Of a stretch of DNA of 35,612 nt, positions 17,259-25,621 are shown piece after piece. Origin of the DNA: Bacteroidales bacterium. Its GTDB lineage: Bacteria; Bacteroidota; Bacteroidia; Bacteroidales; WCHB1-69. Each line of letters opens with the position of its first letter. Positions within the stretch are counted from its first letter, which is position 1. The DNA lies in assembly GCA_017525245.1 (NCBI GenBank), contig JAFXTE010000081.1, forward strand, positions 1 to 35,612. The letters run 5' to 3'. The notes under the pieces were generated by a model that saw only the letters and a list, made by a program, of their open reading frames with translations, was not told the DNA's origin and ran no database searches. The position numbers were made by a program, and so were the translations under genes.

Positions 17259-18542
17259 GACGAATTTGACGATATAGTAGTTCTTTTTGCCTTTTTGAAC
17301 GAGGACATATTTGCCGTTGAGGAGGTCGTCTTTGGTGACGATTTTGTCTTCCTTCACCTTTGTCTTGTTGATGGCGACACCGTTGTCTTTGAGCATTCTG
17401 CGGGCTTCGCCGTTGGAGTTGAAGACTTGGGTGTGTTTGGCGAGGAAATCGACCACGCCGCAGGTTTCGTCGAGAACGGTCATCGGCACCTCGAATTGCG
17501 GAACGCCCTCAAACACAGAAAGGAACATCTCCTCGGAAAGGGCGGCGAGGTTCTCGGCGGTGCCTTTGCCGAAGAGGATTTCGGAAGCGTTGACGGCCGC
17601 GTCATAATCCTCCTGCGAGTGTACGCGCACAGTCAAATCCTTCGCTAACGCCTTTTGCAGGATGCGCAAGTGCGGCTCGGCATCATGCTGACGCTCCATC
17701 TCCTCAATCTCCTCTTTCGTGAAATGGGTGAAGATGCGGATGTAACGTTTGCTGTCATCGTCGGAGCAGTTGAGCCAGAACTGGTAGAAGGCATACGGGG
17801 AGGTGCGGGCGGGATCAAGCCATACGTTGCCCTTCTCGGTCTTTCCGAACTTGCCGCCGTCGGCCTTGGTGATGAGCGGACAGGTGAGCGCGTAAGCCTC
17901 GCCGTTGAGCATACGACGGATGAGTTCCGTGCCGGTGGTGATGTTGCCCCACTGGTCGGAGCCACCCATCTGCACCTTGCAGTTTTGCGTCTGGTAGAGA
18001 TGCAGGAAATCGTAGCCCTGCACCAACTGGTAGGAAAATTCGGTGAACGACATTCCATCGCCCTCGCCGTTGAAGCGCTTCTTCACGGAATCCTTCGCCA
18101 TCATATAGTTGACGGTCAAATGTTTGCCGATGTCGCGAATAAACTCCAAGAAGGAGAACTTGCTCATCCAGTCGTAATTGTTGACTAACAGAGCGGCATT
18201 GGGCTCCTTGCTGTCGAAATCAAGGAACTTGCTCAGCTGCTTCTTGATACATTCTTGGTTGTGACGTAACGTAGCCTCATCCAAAAGGTTACGTTCTTGG
18301 CTTTTGCCGGAGGGGTCGCCAATCATGCCTGTAGCACCGCCAAGCAAAGCGATGGGTCTGTGACCGCAACGCTGCAGGTGCGACAACATCATGATGCCCA
18401 CCAAATGGCCGATATGCAGTGAATCCGCCGTCGGGTCGATGCCCAAATAGACGGAACAGACTTCTTTGTTAAACAACTCTTCGGTTCCGGGCATGATATC
18501 ATGCAACATGCCACGCCATCTTAATTCTTCTACGAAATTCAT
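17256..18542 (-). CDS. tyrS: Tyrosyl-tRNA synthetase
   Basis: 428 aa, class I synthetase that charges tRNA-Tyr. HIGH motif HIGH at residues 43-46 within [10 protein letters not shown], tyrosine-site residues in [10 protein letters not shown] and [20 protein letters not shown], and the KMSKS-type motif KFGKT at 231-235. A C-terminal S4 RNA-binding domain ([18 protein letters not shown]) completes it. Normal length for the bacterial TyrS type. It follows a small lipoprotein gene on the same strand with a 53-nt gap that contains the repeat leader at 18547-18577. Confidence 0.98.
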   Translation of the reverse strand: MNFVEELRWRGMLHDIMPGTEELFNKEVCSVYLGIDPTADSLHIGHLVGIMMLSHLQRCGHRPIALLGGATGMIGDPSGKSQERNLLDEATLRHNQECIKKQLSKFLDFDSKEPNAALLVNNYDWMSKFSFLEFIRDIGKHLTVNYMMAKDSVKKRFNGEGDGMSFTEFSYQLVQGYDFLHLYQTQNCKVQMGGSDQWGNITTGTELIRRMLNGEAYALTCPLITKADGGKFGKTEKGNVWLDPARTSPYAFYQFWLNCSDDDSKRYIRIFTHFTKEEIEEMERQHDAEPHLRILQKALAKDLTVRVHSQEDYDAAVNASEILFGKGTAENLAALSEEMFLSVFEGVPQFEVPMTVLDETCGVVDFLAKHTQVFNSNGEARRMLKDNGVAINKTKVKEDKIVTKDDLLNGKYVLVQKGKKNYYIVKFV

Positions 18543-18546
18543 CTTT

Positions 18547-18577
18547 GTAATGGTTATGGGTTATAGGTTATTGAAGC
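18547..18577 (-). repeat. GGTTATA leader repeat upstream of tyrS
   Basis: 31 bp sharing both ends (GTAATGGTTAT and GGTTATTGAAGC) with the 45-bp copy at 17175-17219 but carrying two fewer 7-bp units. It ends four bases from the tyrS start codon. Confidence 0.85.
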
Positions 18578-18595
18578 TTTCTTTGAACGGTTTCA

Positions 18596-18988
18596 TCACG
18601 GGATTACCATCGTTACCTTCCACTCGTCATTCTCTTTCACGAGATCCCACTCTGCTTGCTTGTCTTCTCCGTCCACTTTGAAAGTGCTGGCACATGCGGC
18701 TGTGGAATCTGTCTGGTTGACGATTTTAGTTTCCGTAAATTCAATTTCACGTTTGCGCATCGTCTCAAGTTGCTCAGGTCTGTCTTTCATACTTTCTTGG
18801 AGCTGTTTGATCACCACCTGCGATTTTTTGGTCGTGACCTGGTACATGTGTGTAAAGTCAGCCGTGTAAAAAGCTTTCAGGAACGACTCGGTGACTGCCT
18901 CTGGGGTGTTTTTCTTCTTGCTGTTCTGACAAGCACCCATCATCAGACAAGCGCATGCCAAAAATAGGATCCAAAATCTTTTCTTCAT
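18596..18988 (-). CDS. Small lipoprotein with DUF4878-like domain
   Basis: 130 aa. A lipobox (MMGAC, Cys at about residue 20) follows a hydrophobic stretch, so it is predicted to be lipidated and anchored in the envelope. The body (ESFLKAFYTADFTHMYQ to EWDLVKENDEWKVTMV) has the helix-then-sheet layout of the NTF2-like DUF4878 lipoproteins common in Bacteroidota. Function unknown. It has its own -7 box at 19012-19019 and may be first gene of a minus-strand transcript that runs through tyrS, nfeD, floA and beyond, since no other box is seen in between. Confidence 0.8.
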   Translation of the reverse strand: MKKRFWILFLACACLMMGACQNSKKKNTPEAVTESFLKAFYTADFTHMYQVTTKKSQVVIKQLQESMKDRPEQLETMRKREIEFTETKIVNQTDSTAACASTFKVDGEDKQAEWDLVKENDEWKVTMVIP

Positions 18989-19011
18989 ATTTCTATCTCA
19001 AATAAAACTTG

Positions 19012-19019
19012 CAAAAATA
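19012..19019 (-). promoter_or_regulatory. -7 box TATTTTTG for the lipoprotein/tyrS transcript
   Basis: A perfect TAnnTTTG on the minus strand 24 nt from the lipoprotein start. Confidence 0.65.
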
Positions 19020-19079
19020 CAATTTTTTTGTGATTTGTGATTAGTAAATAGTAATAGTGAAAAATAAACGATTAGAAGA

Positions 19080-19113
19080 TTATGATTCATCGCTTTTCAT
19101 CGCATCATTCATT
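19080..19113 (-). repeat. GATGAAAAGC-type repeat after ettA
   Basis: Read on the minus strand, the bases after the ettA stop are TAATGAATGATGCGATGAA, then AAGCGATGAATC: the GATGARRC family again at a gene end. Confidence 0.55.
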
Positions 19114-20791
19114 AAATCACCGTAATCTTCTTGTAGCGAATCCGTTTCGGGGCCTCATTACCAAGGCGCATTTTCTTGTTCTCTTCGTACTCCGTATAAC
19201 TTCCTTCAAAGAAATAGACCTGCGAGTCGCCTTCGAATGCGAGGATGTGGGTGCAGATGCGGTCGAGGAACCAACGGTCGTGGGAGATGACCACCGCGCA
19301 GCCCGCGAAGTTCTCCAAACCCTCCTCTAAGGCCCGCAACGTGTTGACATCGATATCGTTGGTGGGCTCGTCCAAAAGCAGCACGTTGGCCTCCGACTTG
19401 AGTGTAAGTGCGAGATGCAGACGGTTGCGCTCACCACCGGAGAGCACCCCGGCCTTCTTGTTCTGGTCGGTGCCGCCGAAATTGAACCGCGACAAGTAGG
19501 CCCGCGAGTTGATGAGCCGTCCGCCCATCATAATCTGCTCGTTGCCCTCGGAAACGACCTCCCAGACACTCTTTTCGGGGTCAATAACCGTGTGTTGTTG
19601 ATCAATATAGCCCACCTTCACGGTCTCCCCTACCTTAAAGTCGCCGCTGTCCGGCTTCTCGAGTCCCATGATGAGGCGGAAAAGTGTGGTTTTTCCGGCA
19701 CCGTTCGGTCCGATGACCCCCACAATGCCGTTTGGCGGCAAGTTGAAGTTGAGGTCGTCGAAGAGCAACTTGTCGCCGAATGCCTTGCGCACATGGCACG
19801 CCTCTATGACGTTGTTGCCCAAACGCGGTCCGTTGGGGATGAAAATCTGGAGTTTTTCCTCCTTCTCCTTCACATCCTCGTTGAGCAGCTTGTCGTATGC
19901 GCTCAGACGGGCTTTCGACTTGGCATGACGGGCTTTCGGAGCCATGCGCACCCACTCCAACTCGCGCTCTAACGTCTTCATGCGCTTGCTCTCCTGCTTC
20001 TGCTCCATGGCGAGACGATTGGCCTTCTGTTCCAGCCACGATGAGTAGTTGCCCTGCCACGGGATGCCTTCACCGCGGTCGAGTTCGAGAATCCAGCCAG
20101 CCACGTGGTCGAGGAAGTAACGGTCGTGGGTGACGGCGATGACCGTGCCCTTATATTGCTGCAGATGAGCCTCCAACCACTCCACCGATTCAGCATCGAG
20201 GTGGTTGGTGGGCTCGTCGAGAAGGAGGATGTCGGGCTCGGTGAGGAGCAGACGGCAGAGAGCCACGCGGCGGCGCTCACCACCGGAGAGGTTCTTGGCG
20301 GGCGTGTCGCCGTCGGGACAGCGCAGCGCATCCATAGCGCGCTCCAGCTTGGAATCCAGTTCCCAGGCATCGTATTGCTCGATGAGGTCGGTAAGTTCGC
20401 CCTGCCGTTCGATGAGCTTGTTCATCTCGTCGTCGCTCATCGGCTCCGAGAACTTCATGTTCACCTCTTCATATTCCTTTAATATATCCACAACGGGCTG
20501 AACGCCCTGCATCACCACTTCCTTAACCGTCAGATTGTCATCTATTTGCGGTTCCTGCGGAAGATAGCCTATGGAATAGCCCGGGGAGAAGACCACCTCG
20601 CCCTGGTAGGACTTGTCTATTCCGGCGATGATCTTCAGCAAAGAGGACTTTCCCGCACCGTTAAGGCCGAGCACGCCAATCTTCGCCCCATAGAAGAAGG
20701 AGAGGTAAATATTTTTAAGCACTTGTTTTTGCGGCGGGAACGTCTTGCTGACATTCACCATCGAGAAAATGATTTTCTTGTCGTCTGCCAT
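19112..20791 (-). CDS. ettA: ABC-F ATPase EttA (energy-dependent translational throttle)
   Basis: 559 aa from the start at 20791 (MADDKKIIFSMVNVSKTF). Two ABC ATPase domains without membrane segments: Walker A GLNGAGKSS (42-50) and GPNGAGKTT, signatures LSGGERRRVAL and LSGGERNRLHL, Walker B regions DEPTNHLDAES and DEPTNDIDVNT, with the ABC-F linker between. EttA binds the ribosomal E site and gates entry to elongation according to ATP/ADP. Length and the C-terminal extension (YFFEGSYTEYEENKK) match EttA rather than Uup or resistance ABC-F proteins. A -7 box at 20811-20818 rules out the longer start at 20821. Confidence 0.95.
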   Translation of the reverse strand: MADDKKIIFSMVNVSKTFPPQKQVLKNIYLSFFYGAKIGVLGLNGAGKSSLLKIIAGIDKSYQGEVVFSPGYSIGYLPQEPQIDDNLTVKEVVMQGVQPVVDILKEYEEVNMKFSEPMSDDEMNKLIERQGELTDLIEQYDAWELDSKLERAMDALRCPDGDTPAKNLSGGERRRVALCRLLLTEPDILLLDEPTNHLDAESVEWLEAHLQQYKGTVIAVTHDRYFLDHVAGWILELDRGEGIPWQGNYSSWLEQKANRLAMEQKQESKRMKTLERELEWVRMAPKARHAKSKARLSAYDKLLNEDVKEKEEKLQIFIPNGPRLGNNVIEACHVRKAFGDKLLFDDLNFNLPPNGIVGVIGPNGAGKTTLFRLIMGLEKPDSGDFKVGETVKVGYIDQQHTVIDPEKSVWEVVSEGNEQIMMGGRLINSRAYLSRFNFGGTDQNKKAGVLSGGERNRLHLALTLKSEANVLLLDEPTNDIDVNTLRALEEGLENFAGCAVVISHDRWFLDRICTHILAFEGDSQVYFFEGSYTEYEENKKMRLGNEAPKRIRYKKITVI

Positions 20792-20810
20792 ACTGTTCGT
20801 TTTTATGCGG

Positions 20811-20818
20811 CAAAGATA
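20811..20818 (-). promoter_or_regulatory. -7 box TATCTTTG for ettA
   Basis: A perfect TAnnTTTG on the minus strand 20 nt from the ATG at 20791. The transcript start would fall downstream of the alternative ATG at 20821. Confidence 0.7.
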
Positions 20819-20859
20819 CAATTTTTTGGTTATTGGCTGTAGGCTCAGATTACGCGAGA

Positions 20860-20937
20860 AAAGGACGTAAGACGTAGGATGGTTGGAGCAAACCCGTACT
20901 TACGTCTCAAATCACACGTCTCACGTCTCAAATCACA
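20860..20937. repeat. ACGTCTCACGTCTCAAATCAC repeats
   Basis: Degenerate copies of GACGTAAGACGTAGG and, on the other strand, ACGTCTC/AAATCAC units fill the ettA upstream spacer. Related to the 7029-7056 spacer. Confidence 0.6.
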
Positions 20938-20940
20938 TTG

Positions 20941-20969
20941 AAAAAGGGCGCAGCCACCAACCACGCCCA
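20941..20969 (-). terminator. Intrinsic terminator of the FISUMP gene
   Basis: On the minus strand GGGCGTGGTT-GGT-GGCTGCGCCC is followed by TTTTT, a fully paired stem with wobbles. It shares GGGCGTGG and GGCTGCGCC with the terminator at 7581-7610. Confidence 0.82.
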
Positions 20970-20996
20970 TTGCATATCTCACATCGCAAATCTTAG

Positions 20997-21974
20997 CTAA
21001 TCGCGGATGCAGCGGACAGAATATCCCATGTACTTGCCGACAGGGGACCAAGTCCAGTCGGGGTAATCGTAGAACAAGTAGAGTTGGGAGGAGTTGTTGT
21101 TATCGGAACGTGTAGATGTCCAGAAGCAGGCGTAGCGACCCGCATTGTAAAACGTCGTACCGTTATAGTTGCCTGCCGGAACGGCGGTAAAGCCCGTGGC
21201 GTTGTTCGTGCTTTGGTCGTTACCCACCGCATAATTTTTCGTGGAATTATTCCACCACGTTGGGGAAGCTAACGCCTTGGCAATATAGCGGCTGTTGTCA
21301 CCGCAGGTGTATTCGCTCTGGCTGCCAACATAGTTGATCATCGCCTTCCACTCCGCATCACTCGGCACATGCCAGCCACTGGGACAGATTCCTTGCACAC
21401 CGCTGGGATTGGTATTGCTGGGGGCTTCACCGTGCATCACTGCCGGCCAGTTGTACAAGTATCCCCTCTCCGCCAACGGGATGTCGGAACTGATGTAGTC
21501 GTAATAGAACGGTTCGGTATCACTTGAGCCAGACTCACCGGCAGGAACAGCCGTGCCGTCCGCGTAGTGCGTCGTCCTAAGGTTCTCCCTCATCCACAGC
21601 TGGCCGCCTATCCATACCGCGTCATAGCTATTACCATCTGCATCCATAACAGCATTTTGCACAATGGTTCCTGTCGGCTCACTACCGCCACCTCCAGGGG
21701 TGTCGCTGAACGTGGCGACATATTCGGCGTTGCCACTCACCACAATCTTACGAGGATTTTCAGCATTACCGTCATTCCAGCTGTTGAAATAGCAGCCTTC
21801 GGCAGGAACAGCGGAGATGGTGGCGGTCTCGCCGTCCTTGTAGGTGCCAGAACCCGTTACGGAGCCCCAAGCGTCGTTGTTGGATTTCACCGTAATGGTG
21901 TAGCTTTTCTTACAGCCCGTCATAGAAAGAACTACCATAAGGGCCAACACTGTCATTGAAATCAGTTTTTTCAT
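20997..21974 (-). CDS. FISUMP-domain lipoprotein
   Basis: 325 aa. The signal peptide ends in a lipobox-like MTGC. Residues about 25-92 form a divergent InlB B-repeat-like domain (YTITVKSNNDAWGSVTG ... YVATFS), followed by a Gly-rich linker (TPGGGGSEPTG) and a Fibrobacter succinogenes major paralogous (FISUMP) domain: DADGNSYDAVWIGGQLWM, MRENLRTTHYADGTAVP, GICPSGWHVPSDAEWKAM, and the terminal YMGYSVRCIRD. The family is abundant in Fibrobacter and Bacteroidota surface lipoproteins; its role is unknown, with adhesion or substrate binding usually suggested. Its own -7 box (22028) and terminator (20941) make it monocistronic. Confidence 0.88.
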   Translation of the reverse strand: MKKLISMTVLALMVVLSMTGCKKSYTITVKSNNDAWGSVTGSGTYKDGETATISAVPAEGCYFNSWNDGNAENPRKIVVSGNAEYVATFSDTPGGGGSEPTGTIVQNAVMDADGNSYDAVWIGGQLWMRENLRTTHYADGTAVPAGESGSSDTEPFYYDYISSDIPLAERGYLYNWPAVMHGEAPSNTNPSGVQGICPSGWHVPSDAEWKAMINYVGSQSEYTCGDNSRYIAKALASPTWWNNSTKNYAVGNDQSTNNATGFTAVPAGNYNGTTFYNAGRYACFWTSTRSDNNNSSQLYLFYDYPDWTWSPVGKYMGYSVRCIRD

Positions 21975-22027
21975 CGTATTCGATATTAGTTAATATTGAT
22001 AAACTCGCTTTTACCATTTCCAAACGG

Positions 22028-22035
22028 CAAAAATA
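22028..22035 (-). promoter_or_regulatory. -7 box TATTTTTG for the FISUMP gene
   Basis: A perfect TAnnTTTG on the minus strand 54 nt upstream of the start at 21974. Confidence 0.6.
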
Positions 22036-22209
22036 AAAAAAATATAACAGATATGCAATCGCTAACGCGGTTAACACATCATCCTTCATCATCCTTTCAT
22101 CGTTTTTCATCGGCCTTCATCACTCACTGTTCACCGTTCACTAATCACCGGTCACACAACTCAAAAATCAACAAAATATCAACCGATGTAAATGATACTA
22201 TAAAAAGTG

Positions 22210-22217
22210 TATATTTG
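22210..22217 (+). promoter_or_regulatory. -7 box TATATTTG for secDF
   Basis: A perfect TAnnTTTG about 70 nt before the secDF start, with an A-rich leader. Confidence 0.65.
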
Positions 22218-22285
22218 CAACCTTAAAAAAATTAGGTTTAGAAAGTTATAAATATTTATAAATCAAAAAATTAATAGAAAGAAAG

Positions 22286-25200
22286 ATGAAAAACAAAGGA
22301 CTGATTTTATTCTTTACTATCCTAATTGCGCTGGTTTGCATCTACTGTCTTTCCTTCTCCTTCGCTTCTTGGAGAGTGGAAAACAAGGCAGCGAAATTCG
22401 CAAATGACCCCGCAGCCATCGCGGAAGTGAAGAAAGCGGCTAACGGTGACGTTATGCTCGAAAAGCATTTGGTTGATTCCCTGGTGGATGCCCGCACGCG
22501 CCAGTATCTGACCGGCATGAACGACTCAACCGTCTATCTCGGAAACACTTACAAACAGTGTAAGTACAAAGAGTTGAACCTTGGTCTGGACCTGAAGGGC
22601 GGTATGAACGTGACCTTGGAGATTTCTATGCCCGACGCTGTGAAGAGCTTAGCCACCAACACCGGCGACCAACTGTTCAAGAACGCATTCGAGAAAGCAC
22701 AGACGGAATATGCCAACACGGTGAACGGTGACTTTATCGATATTTTCGTGAAGAACTTCAACGCGGAGAAAAAGGCGCTTAACCTCAACAACGCCAACCT
22801 CCGCACCTATTTCGGCGAACGTTCCGGTTTGAAGAACGCCTCCGACGACGACATTATCAGCTTCATCCGCAAGGAGAGCAACGAGATCGTCGATCGTACG
22901 TTCAAGATCCTGCGCACCCGTATCGACCGTTTCGGTGTGGCACAACCCAACCTGCAGATGCTGCAAGGTGGCCGTATCCTCGTGGAGCTGCCTGGTGTTA
23001 AGGAACCCGAACGTGTCACCGACCTGTTGAAGAGCACCGCCAAGCTGGAGTTCTGGGAAGTCTATAACGACGTGGTGGGCGGCAAGTCCATCCAACAGCG
23101 CTTCGCCGAAGCCGACGCCAAATTAGCCCAAGAACTGCAGGCCAGAAAGAATGCCGCCCCGAAATCCGAGGCCGACACTGCTTTAGACGCCGCCCTCGCA
23201 GCTGACACCACCCTCGCGGCTTTGGACACTGCCGTTCCCGCAGACGAAGATGAGGACGAAGAAGACGAAGAGATTGGCGAAGGCGCCATCCTCAGCCATG
23301 CAGCCTCTGCCGGCGGCATCGCTATCGCCTACTTCAAGGAAGCCGACATGCCGCATATCGACCAGCTCCTTCCCGAGCTGAGCCGCATCCTCGGCGACCC
23401 CAACGTGGTGTTCTACTGGGGTTCCGCTGAACGCGAAATGGGTAACCTCTATCCTCTCTACCCTCTCAAACGCAAAAACGAACGTTTCGGACCGCTGTTG
23501 AGCTCTGAGACCATCGGAGGCAACCGCGTGGTGCGCACCGCCCGTCAGGACGTTGACCAGAACAACCGCGTGGTCGTCACCATGTCTATGGAAGACCAAG
23601 CCGCCGACGAATGGCGCAAGATCACCCGCGAGGCTGCCAACAACAGCACCAAGATGACCAACATCGCCATCGTGCTCGACCAGTTCGTCTATTCCGCACC
23701 TACCGTGCGCAGTGAGATTCCGAACGGCAACTCCGAAATCTCCGGTAACTTCACCATCGAAGAAGCGAAGGACCTCGCCACCGTGCTGAACTCCGGTAAC
23801 CTGGAGGCTGGCGTCAACATCGTCCAATCCGAAATCGTCGGTCCTACACTGGGTAAGGAATCCATCCGTTCCGGTTTGCTCTCCTTCCTCGGTGCCTTCC
23901 TGTTAGTCATCATCTACATGTTCTTCTATTACAGCCGTGCCGGTCTGGTTGCTGACCTCGCCCTGTTGATGAACGTCTTCTTCATCATCGGCATTCTCGC
24001 CTCCATGGGCGCTGTCCTGACGTTGCCTGGTATCGCCGGTATCGTCCTGACCTTGGGTATGGCTGTCGATGCGAACGTGATTATATATGAACGCGTGCGC
24101 GAGGAAGTGCGCGCCGGCAAGGGTATGCGCGTGGCCATCGACGAAGGTTTCAAACATTCCTACTCCGCCATCATCGACGGTAACGTCACCACCTTGATCA
24201 CCGCTATCGTGCTGTACATCTTCGGTTCCGGTCCTATTCAAGGTTTCGCCACCACGTTGATCATCGGTATCTTGTCATCCTTGTTCACCGCCATCCTTGT
24301 GGCTCGCGTGATCATCGATGCCCGTCTCAAGAGAGGCAAAGAGTTCTCCGTTGGCACCCCGCTGACCATCAATGCGTTCACCAACACTCATTTCGACTTC
24401 CTCAAGACCAGAAAGTTCTTCTATATCCTTTCCGGTTCCTTGATCATCATCTCCCTGATCTCCTTCTTCACTCTCGGTCTGCAACCCGGTGTTGACTTCA
24501 CCGGCGGCCGCAGCTATGTGGTGCGCTTCGACAAGGATGTCATCACCAAGGATGTCCGTGAGGCTGTCATCAAAGAATTCGGCGGTTCCCCCGAGGTCAA
24601 GACCTTCGGTAGCAACAACCAAGTCCGTATCGTCACCAATTACAAGATTGAGAGCAACGACGTGAAGGACGACGAACTTTGTGAGAAGAAACTTTACAAC
24701 GCTTTGAAGGGCTTCTATGACAAGAAGGATCTCACTGAATACGACTTCACACATCTGACCAACGATGTCCGTGGTATCCAGTCGTCATCGAAGATCCAGC
24801 CCACAGTCGCCCGCGAGCTGTTGCGCAACGCTTTCTGGGCTGTGCTGGCTTCTCTGGTGTTGATCTTCATCTACATCGCCATCCGTTTCCGTAACTGGCA
24901 GTTCGGTATGGCCGGTGTATTTGCCCTGTTCCACGACTCCTTCCTGACCATCGGTATGTTCTCCTTGTTCTACAAGGTCATGCCGTTCACCATGGAAATT
25001 GACCAGAACTTCATCGCCGCTATCTTGACGGTGATCGGTTACTCCATCAACAACGTGGTGGTCATCTTCGACCGTGTGCGTGAGAACTTGGCTCTGTACC
25101 CGAAACGCAGCAACTACGCCAACTTCAACGCCGCTATCAACGGCACGTTGGGACGTAACGTGAACACCGCCGCCACCACCTTGATCACCCTGTTGGTGAT

Positions 25201-25363
25201 CTTCATCTTCGGCGGCGAGGTTATCCGCGGATTCGTGTTCGCCATGTTCGTCGGTATCGCGTTCGGTACCTACTCCGGCATCTTCGTGTCCAACCCGTTG
25301 GCTTACGACTTGTTGAAGCTGAACAAGAAGAAAGCCGGCCGCGACGAAGAACAGAAAAAGTAA
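22286..25363 (+). CDS. secDF: SecDF fusion, protein-export membrane protein
   Basis: 1025 aa, a natural SecD-SecF fusion as is usual in Bacteroidota; it uses the proton gradient to complete Sec translocation. SecD half: TM1 (about 6-26), GLDLKGGMN (100-108), the P1 domain (RTRIDRFGVAQPN, ILVELPGVKEPERV), GVNIVQSEIVGPTLG, five membrane helices and GMAVDANVIIYERVREE. SecF half from about residue 700: FTGGRSYVVRF, GYSINNVVVIFDRVREN, and the closing FGTYSGIFVSNPLAYDLL. An acidic insert (DEDEDEEDEEIGEG, about 318-331) interrupts the P1 region. Highly biased codon use suggests strong expression. Its own promoter (22210) and terminator (25389). Confidence 0.98.
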   Translation: MKNKGLILFFTILIALVCIYCLSFSFASWRVENKAAKFANDPAAIAEVKKAANGDVMLEKHLVDSLVDARTRQYLTGMNDSTVYLGNTYKQCKYKELNLGLDLKGGMNVTLEISMPDAVKSLATNTGDQLFKNAFEKAQTEYANTVNGDFIDIFVKNFNAEKKALNLNNANLRTYFGERSGLKNASDDDIISFIRKESNEIVDRTFKILRTRIDRFGVAQPNLQMLQGGRILVELPGVKEPERVTDLLKSTAKLEFWEVYNDVVGGKSIQQRFAEADAKLAQELQARKNAAPKSEADTALDAALAADTTLAALDTAVPADEDEDEEDEEIGEGAILSHAASAGGIAIAYFKEADMPHIDQLLPELSRILGDPNVVFYWGSAEREMGNLYPLYPLKRKNERFGPLLSSETIGGNRVVRTARQDVDQNNRVVVTMSMEDQAADEWRKITREAANNSTKMTNIAIVLDQFVYSAPTVRSEIPNGNSEISGNFTIEEAKDLATVLNSGNLEAGVNIVQSEIVGPTLGKESIRSGLLSFLGAFLLVIIYMFFYYSRAGLVADLALLMNVFFIIGILASMGAVLTLPGIAGIVLTLGMAVDANVIIYERVREEVRAGKGMRVAIDEGFKHSYSAIIDGNVTTLITAIVLYIFGSGPIQGFATTLIIGILSSLFTAILVARVIIDARLKRGKEFSVGTPLTINAFTNTHFDFLKTRKFFYILSGSLIIISLISFFTLGLQPGVDFTGGRSYVVRFDKDVITKDVREAVIKEFGGSPEVKTFGSNNQVRIVTNYKIESNDVKDDELCEKKLYNALKGFYDKKDLTEYDFTHLTNDVRGIQSSSKIQPTVARELLRNAFWAVLASLVLIFIYIAIRFRNWQFGMAGVFALFHDSFLTIGMFSLFYKVMPFTMEIDQNFIAAILTVIGYSINNVVVIFDRVRENLALYPKRSNYANFNAAINGTLGRNVNTAATTLITLLVIFIFGGEVIRGFVFAMFVGIAFGTYSGIFVSNPLAYDLLKLNKKKAGRDEEQKK

Positions 25364-25388
25364 GTTCATTTTAATTTAGATACTTTGA

Positions 25389-25415
25389 GGGGAGTCTTGC
25401 CGACTCCCCTTTTTT
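25389..25415 (+). terminator. Intrinsic terminator of secDF
   Basis: GGGGAGTC-TTGCC-GACTCCCC followed by TTTTTT, 25 nt after the stop. A perfect 8-bp GC-rich stem. Confidence 0.95.
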
Positions 25416-25419
25416 ATCT

Positions 25420-25485
25420 GCGAATTTTGCGAATTTTGCGAATTAGGCGAATTATCGGCGAATTTTGCGAATTAGGCGAATTATC
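25420..25485. repeat. GCGAATTTT / GCGAATTAG tandem array
   Basis: Seven copies of a 9-10 bp GCGAATT unit, partly in a higher-order repeat. The same unit occurs at the PCMD 3' end (3730-3761). Confidence 0.85.
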
Positions 25486-25490
25486 AATTC

Positions 25491-25585
25491 AATTCTTCTT
25501 CATCATTCTACATTCTACATTCAGCATTCTACATTCAGCATTCATCATTCTACATTCTTCATTCTTCATTCTACATTCTTCATTA
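25491..25585. repeat. CATTCTACATT / CATTCTTCATT array
   Basis: About twelve copies of a 7-8 bp unit (CATTCTA, CATTCTT, CATTCAG) directly upstream of the ricT promoter. Translated in one frame it gives repeated ILHS residues, but the promoter lies downstream, so it is not coding. A short copy is at 14926-14945. Confidence 0.85.
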
Positions 25586-25594
25586 AAAAAATCG

Positions 25595-25602
25595 TATCTT
25601 TG
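25595..25602 (+). promoter_or_regulatory. -7 box TATCTTTG for ricT
   Basis: A perfect TAnnTTTG 20 nt before the ATG at 25622; it fixes the start and excludes the repeat-encoded extension. Confidence 0.7.
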
Positions 25603-25621
25603 CCGCTTAATTACTTTTGAA

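Larger units (their letters stand above)
21975..22285. other. Divergent spacer between FISUMP and secDF genes
   Basis: 311 bp without a gene. It holds the minus-strand -7 box at 22028-22035, a CATC/TTCATC-rich array (22077-22127, the complement of the GATGA family), a GTTCACCGTTCACTAATCACC array (22128-22160) and the secDF -7 box at 22210-22217. A 66-aa leftward ORF here is repeat-encoded and not credible. Confidence 0.7.

Noticed and set aside
25420-25585. CRISPR-like array
   Set aside because: Units are 7-10 bp and contiguous, with no 20-40 bp spacers and no cas genes.
25385-25621. 79-residue N-terminal extension of RicT (repeated ILHS residues)
   Set aside because: It is encoded by tandem arrays and the -7 box at 25595 lies inside it, so the mRNA starts later.
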